Assembly: GCA_900769985.1 (NCBI GenBank)
Contig: CAAGIS010000115.1
Location: forward strand, 1 to 64,000
Reading direction: 5' to 3'
Length of the DNA stretch: 64,000 nt
From: Spirochaetia bacterium
GTDB lineage: Bacteria; Spirochaetota; Spirochaetia; Treponematales; Treponemataceae
In this document: positions 61,654 to 64,000 of the stretch, in pieces
Layout of the letters: each line of letters begins with the position of its first letter
Position numbering within the stretch: the first letter of the stretch is position 1
Notes under the pieces: generated by a model
What the model saw: the letters and a program-made list of their open reading frames with translations, nothing else
Told to the model about the DNA's origin: nothing
Databases searched by the model: none
Position numbers and translations under genes: made by a program

Positions 61654-61730
61654 TTTTTTTTGTTGTCTTAAAATAACAGATTGCGCTGAATGTATGAACT
61701 ATAAATTTGTATGGACTTTTATAAATTTGG

Positions 61731-62669
61731 CTAGAACAAATCAAAAGAGCAGATTTCGTGTATTTTAAATTGAATGGAATCAGAAAGTTTTTCCAGCTCA
61801 CTTTCTGACAGGAATCCTTTTGCACCGCCTGATTCTCCGATTTTCCAGGAAGCAAAAGTGACGGCTTTTTTTAGACACTCAATCGGGGTATTTCCTTTTA
61901 AATAGTAATGAACAAAAGCAGAAAAGAGAGCATCTCCTGCGCCGACTGTGTTTACTACAGGTCTTGTGTAAACGCTTTCAATTGAAAAAACTTTTTTTGA
62001 ATCGGAGTCAAGAATCATTGCGCCTTTTTTACCTTGTCCTAGGACAATGATTTTATTTTGGTATTCTCTGCGAAGTGCAAGCAGAAAATCCTCATGATTT
62101 CCCTGTACTTTTTCATCACTTAAAAAAACGATGTCAGCATTTTGTAAAAAGCGTCTGTTATACGAATCGTGAATGTCGCTCAAATCCTGAAGGTCTGTAA
62201 AAATAGGCTTGCCGAATTTTCTGGCATTTTTTATAAGTTCATCGTTAAAATTGATGTTGCATAGAATAAGACCGTCACACGAGGCGGCCATTTTTTCAAC
62301 TTTGCTTAAAGGAAAAATGCAATCCTGAATGTCTTTTAAATCGCAGTAAATTTTTCTTGTGCCGTTTGTGTCAAACAAAATTGCTGACGAACACGTTTTT
62401 TCTATCTGGCTGACTACAAATTCAGTCGTGATGTTTTTATCTTTTAATTCAGCTTTTATCATTTCTGCAATGTTGTCTTTTCCGAGAATAGAAACAGGAA
62501 TGACTTTGTCATTAAGGCAGTGCAGGGCATTTATTATATTAAAGGCAACTCCACTAAAGTCAGTGTTAATTTGATTGAACGCATATTCAATAGGACTGTA
62601 CGTAACGGGAAAATTGTTAATGCATATATTTGTTTCAATATTAATTAATCCGCTGACTAAAATTTTCAT
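61731..62669 (-). CDS. PfkB-family carbohydrate or nucleoside kinase
   Basis: A ribokinase-fold kinase of 312 residues. The ATP and catalytic signature VVNTVGAGDALFSAF is near residue 240, with the catalytic Asp in GAGD; the substrate-side stretch SGVAFNIINALHCLND is near residue 40, but the usual GG motif of sugar kinases is replaced, so the sugar cannot be named. LILCNINFNDELI and VFLSDEKVQGN mark the middle. GAGG is well placed before the ATG. It is divergent from yhbY with only 50 bases between. Confidence 0.83.
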   Translation of the reverse strand: MKILVSGLINIETNICINNFPVTYSPIEYAFNQINTDFSGVAFNIINALHCLNDKVIPVSILGKDNIAEMIKAELKDKNITTEFVVSQIEKTCSSAILFDTNGTRKIYCDLKDIQDCIFPLSKVEKMAASCDGLILCNINFNDELIKNARKFGKPIFTDLQDLSDIHDSYNRRFLQNADIVFLSDEKVQGNHEDFLLALRREYQNKIIVLGQGKKGAMILDSDSKKVFSIESVYTRPVVNTVGAGDALFSAFVHYYLKGNTPIECLKKAVTFASWKIGESGGAKGFLSESELEKLSDSIQFKIHEICSFDLF

Positions 62670-62719
62670 TTTAATTTACCTCTTGGATATATGCTGACAT
62701 TTCATTAAAATACCAAGAT

Positions 62720-63007
62720 ATGATAGAAATGACAAGTTCACAAAGAAAAGAGTTGAGTGCTAAGGCAAATTCGATTAAGCCTGTTGTAATTATCGGACAG
62801 AGCGGACTGACTGATGGTGTTGTCGGAAAAGTTGAAGAATCACTAAATGCCCATGAATTGATAAAAATTAAATTTCTTGAGTATAAAGACGAAAAAAAAG
62901 AAATAATCGAAAAACTTTGCAATGACTGCAATGCATCCCTTGTAAGAATAATCGGAAACATTGCAATCATTTACCGCGAAAATAAAGAAAAAAAGCAGAA
63001 AGAATAA
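62720..63007 (+). CDS. yhbY: YhbY-like CRM-domain RNA-binding protein
   Basis: A 95-residue protein formed by one CRM domain, which binds pre-50S ribosomal subunits in E. coli. The family pattern is clear: LSAKANSIKPVVIIGQSGLT near residue 12, then IKIKFLEYKDEKK, and the end IIGNIAIIYREN. A second in-frame ATG at 62729 gives an equally good N-terminus, and neither has a ribosome site. The short Lys-rich tail is unique. It faces the pfkB gene and converges with plsC. Confidence 0.92.
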   Translation: MIEMTSSQRKELSAKANSIKPVVIIGQSGLTDGVVGKVEESLNAHELIKIKFLEYKDEKKEIIEKLCNDCNASLVRIIGNIAIIYRENKEKKQKE

Positions 63008-63028
63008 ATTTTATTTTAACTGCTGATT

Positions 63029-63838
63029 TTATTTTACGGAATCAATAACTTTACGCATATCGTCTGTCAGATGTTTTGCGGCAACTGCCGACTGCATGTC
63101 TTTGTATTTATCCATTGTAATCTGAGGCAGAACAGTAAAGTCATAAAAATAAGTTTCGGTCGGGTGAACTTTGTAAAACGGATCATGTTTTCCAAGTCCG
63201 TATTTGTCACTTCCGCCGATGTGCAGCGGCTGAATGTTGCAGCCGGTTGCAAGGGCAATTCGTGCAGCGCCTTTTTTATACGGATTTGTTCCGTGGCGCG
63301 GAGTACGTGTTCCTTCTGGGAAGATGATTAAATTTGAACCAGAGTCTAGAGACTTTTTACAGTCTGCAACCATTTTGTCAAAATCATCATCATTTGAAAT
63401 ATAAAGCGGTTTTACAATGCCCGAAACAATAGTATTTTTGAGTCCTGCCCGAATTATGCAGTCAGCATTTTTTACGAATGCAAAAGTATAAATTACATCA
63501 AGCAATGAAGGGTGATTTGCTACTATGATGCACGATTTTAAATTGCGGAGAGCTTTTAAGTCGCTGACTTTAAATTTTGAAACCTGTATGATGCTCATAA
63601 AATGAATTAAGACATTAAAGACAGAAGAAATGAAAATTCTTCCCTTTACTCTGAAAACGTCTTTATCATGCCAGATAAGTCTGAGTATTGGAAAAACCAG
63701 AATAACAATAATAAGTGTTCCAATTCCGAAAAGCAGATAAACTAAAAGTTTTGCAATTGTTCTGTAAGCATACAGAAAAGGATTTTTTACTTTTGGTAAA
63801 TCGTCAGCTGCATATTTTGGATCAATCTGTTTTGCCAT
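63029..63838 (-). CDS. plsC: 1-acyl-sn-glycerol-3-phosphate acyltransferase
   Basis: Adds the second acyl chain to make phosphatidic acid in membrane-lipid synthesis. The acyltransferase motif I is NHPSLLD near residue 110, and motif III is FPEGTRTPRHG near residue 177; CNIQPLHIGG follows. One or two membrane helices lie near the N-terminus (about residues 28-55). Length 269. AAGGA precedes the ATG. It converges with yhbY. Confidence 0.9.
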   Translation of the reverse strand: MAKQIDPKYAADDLPKVKNPFLYAYRTIAKLLVYLLFGIGTLIIVILVFPILRLIWHDKDVFRVKGRIFISSVFNVLIHFMSIIQVSKFKVSDLKALRNLKSCIIVANHPSLLDVIYTFAFVKNADCIIRAGLKNTIVSGIVKPLYISNDDDFDKMVADCKKSLDSGSNLIIFPEGTRTPRHGTNPYKKGAARIALATGCNIQPLHIGGSDKYGLGKHDPFYKVHPTETYFYDFTVLPQITMDKYKDMQSAVAAKHLTDDMRKVIDSVK

Positions 63839-63870
63839 ATCTTTTTCCTTAAATTTTAAAAATATATTTA

Positions 63871-64000
63871 TTAATTATAGCACTTTTTTATATGAAGTCT
63901 AATAAAATCATAGACACTTTCTGGGATATCGCCTGTGCAATATTCTATTGATTTTATATCTGATTTTACATCAGTAAGCTGATTTTTTGAAAGTATGCAA
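63871..64000 (-). CDS. C-terminal end of an unidentified gene (cut by window edge)
   Basis: A minus-strand frame entering from the right edge runs 42 codons to a TAA at 63871, ending GDIPESVYDFIRLHIKKCYN. The composition looks coding and the other frames are closed by stops. It lies 32 bases upstream of plsC on the same strand, so the two are probably one transcript. Too little remains to name it. Confidence 0.5.
   Translation of the reverse strand, partial: CILSKNQLTDVKSDIKSIEYCTGDIPESVYDFIRLHIKKCYN

Noticed and set aside
61601..61855. Minus-strand 84-codon frame overlapping the pfkB end
   Set aside because: It runs through the pfkB 3' end in another frame and through the riboswitch region, with no ribosome site or homology.

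Overview
The window is a stretch of an AT-rich bacterial chromosome spanning the replication-origin neighbourhood of what is most likely a saccharolytic treponeme (Spirochaetota, Treponema-like, gut or rumen type). The clues are a cyclophilin-FKBP fusion lipoprotein (a type described from Treponema), tandem 7TMR-DISM/cyclase-like receptors, pyruvate phosphate dikinase, lipoproteins with relaxed spirochaetal lipoboxes, and several plant- or glycan-directed glycoside hydrolases. The genus is an inference; no rRNA or tRNA gene is present to confirm it.

Layout. 1-4.2 kb (minus strand): the 5' part of aspS, an EttA-type ABC-F protein, and an mtnN-luxS-membrane-protein operon. 4.3-12.3 kb: carbohydrate and peptide utilisation (GH26, oligoendopeptidase F, GH5 lipoprotein, KDG kinase, GH32) interleaved with proB and proA; a decayed AraC-type fragment and a candidate small RNA lie here. 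12.3-17.9 kb: proA, a purine permease behind a perfect palindrome, a TrmR-like methyltransferase, lspA and a LUD protein. 18-24.5 kb: one gene for a surface protein of about 2,170 residues. 24.6-30.3 kb: two overlapping receptor genes with degenerate cyclase domains, an M15 peptidase and an archaeal-type IMP cyclohydrolase. 30.3-39 kb: PPDK with a histone-H1-like tail, an ABC protein with one degenerate ATP site, a GH18 protein and the dual immunophilin.

39-52.3 kb is the origin core. On the minus strand the order is dnaA-dnaN-recF-dciA-rpmH-rnpA-yidD-yidC-jag; on the plus strand it is gyrB-gyrA. The dnaA-dnaN gap carries DnaA-box-like sites and a run of six TAG/TAA triplets that match a DnaA-trio, so it is the best oriC candidate.

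52.3-53.4 kb is a non-coding island of about 1.1 kb downstream of gyrA and the most interesting part of the window. It holds two further DnaA boxes, four near-consensus parS sites (each one base from the canonical 16-mer), three large inverted repeats, a candidate small RNA with its own promoter and terminator, and two copies of a palindromic repeat of about 50 bp bracketing the block. No parA or parB gene is in the window.

53.4-64 kb returns to ordinary genes: a GNAT, a GerMN protein, an internally deleted monooxygenase pseudogene, tex, a cation/proton antiporter, a queT-queH-argA operon behind a probable preQ1-I riboswitch, a PfkB kinase, yhbY, plsC and a truncated gene at the right edge. 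Gene orientation (mostly minus to the left of about 47.7 kb, plus immediately to the right) agrees with bidirectional replication starting in the 46-53 kb interval.
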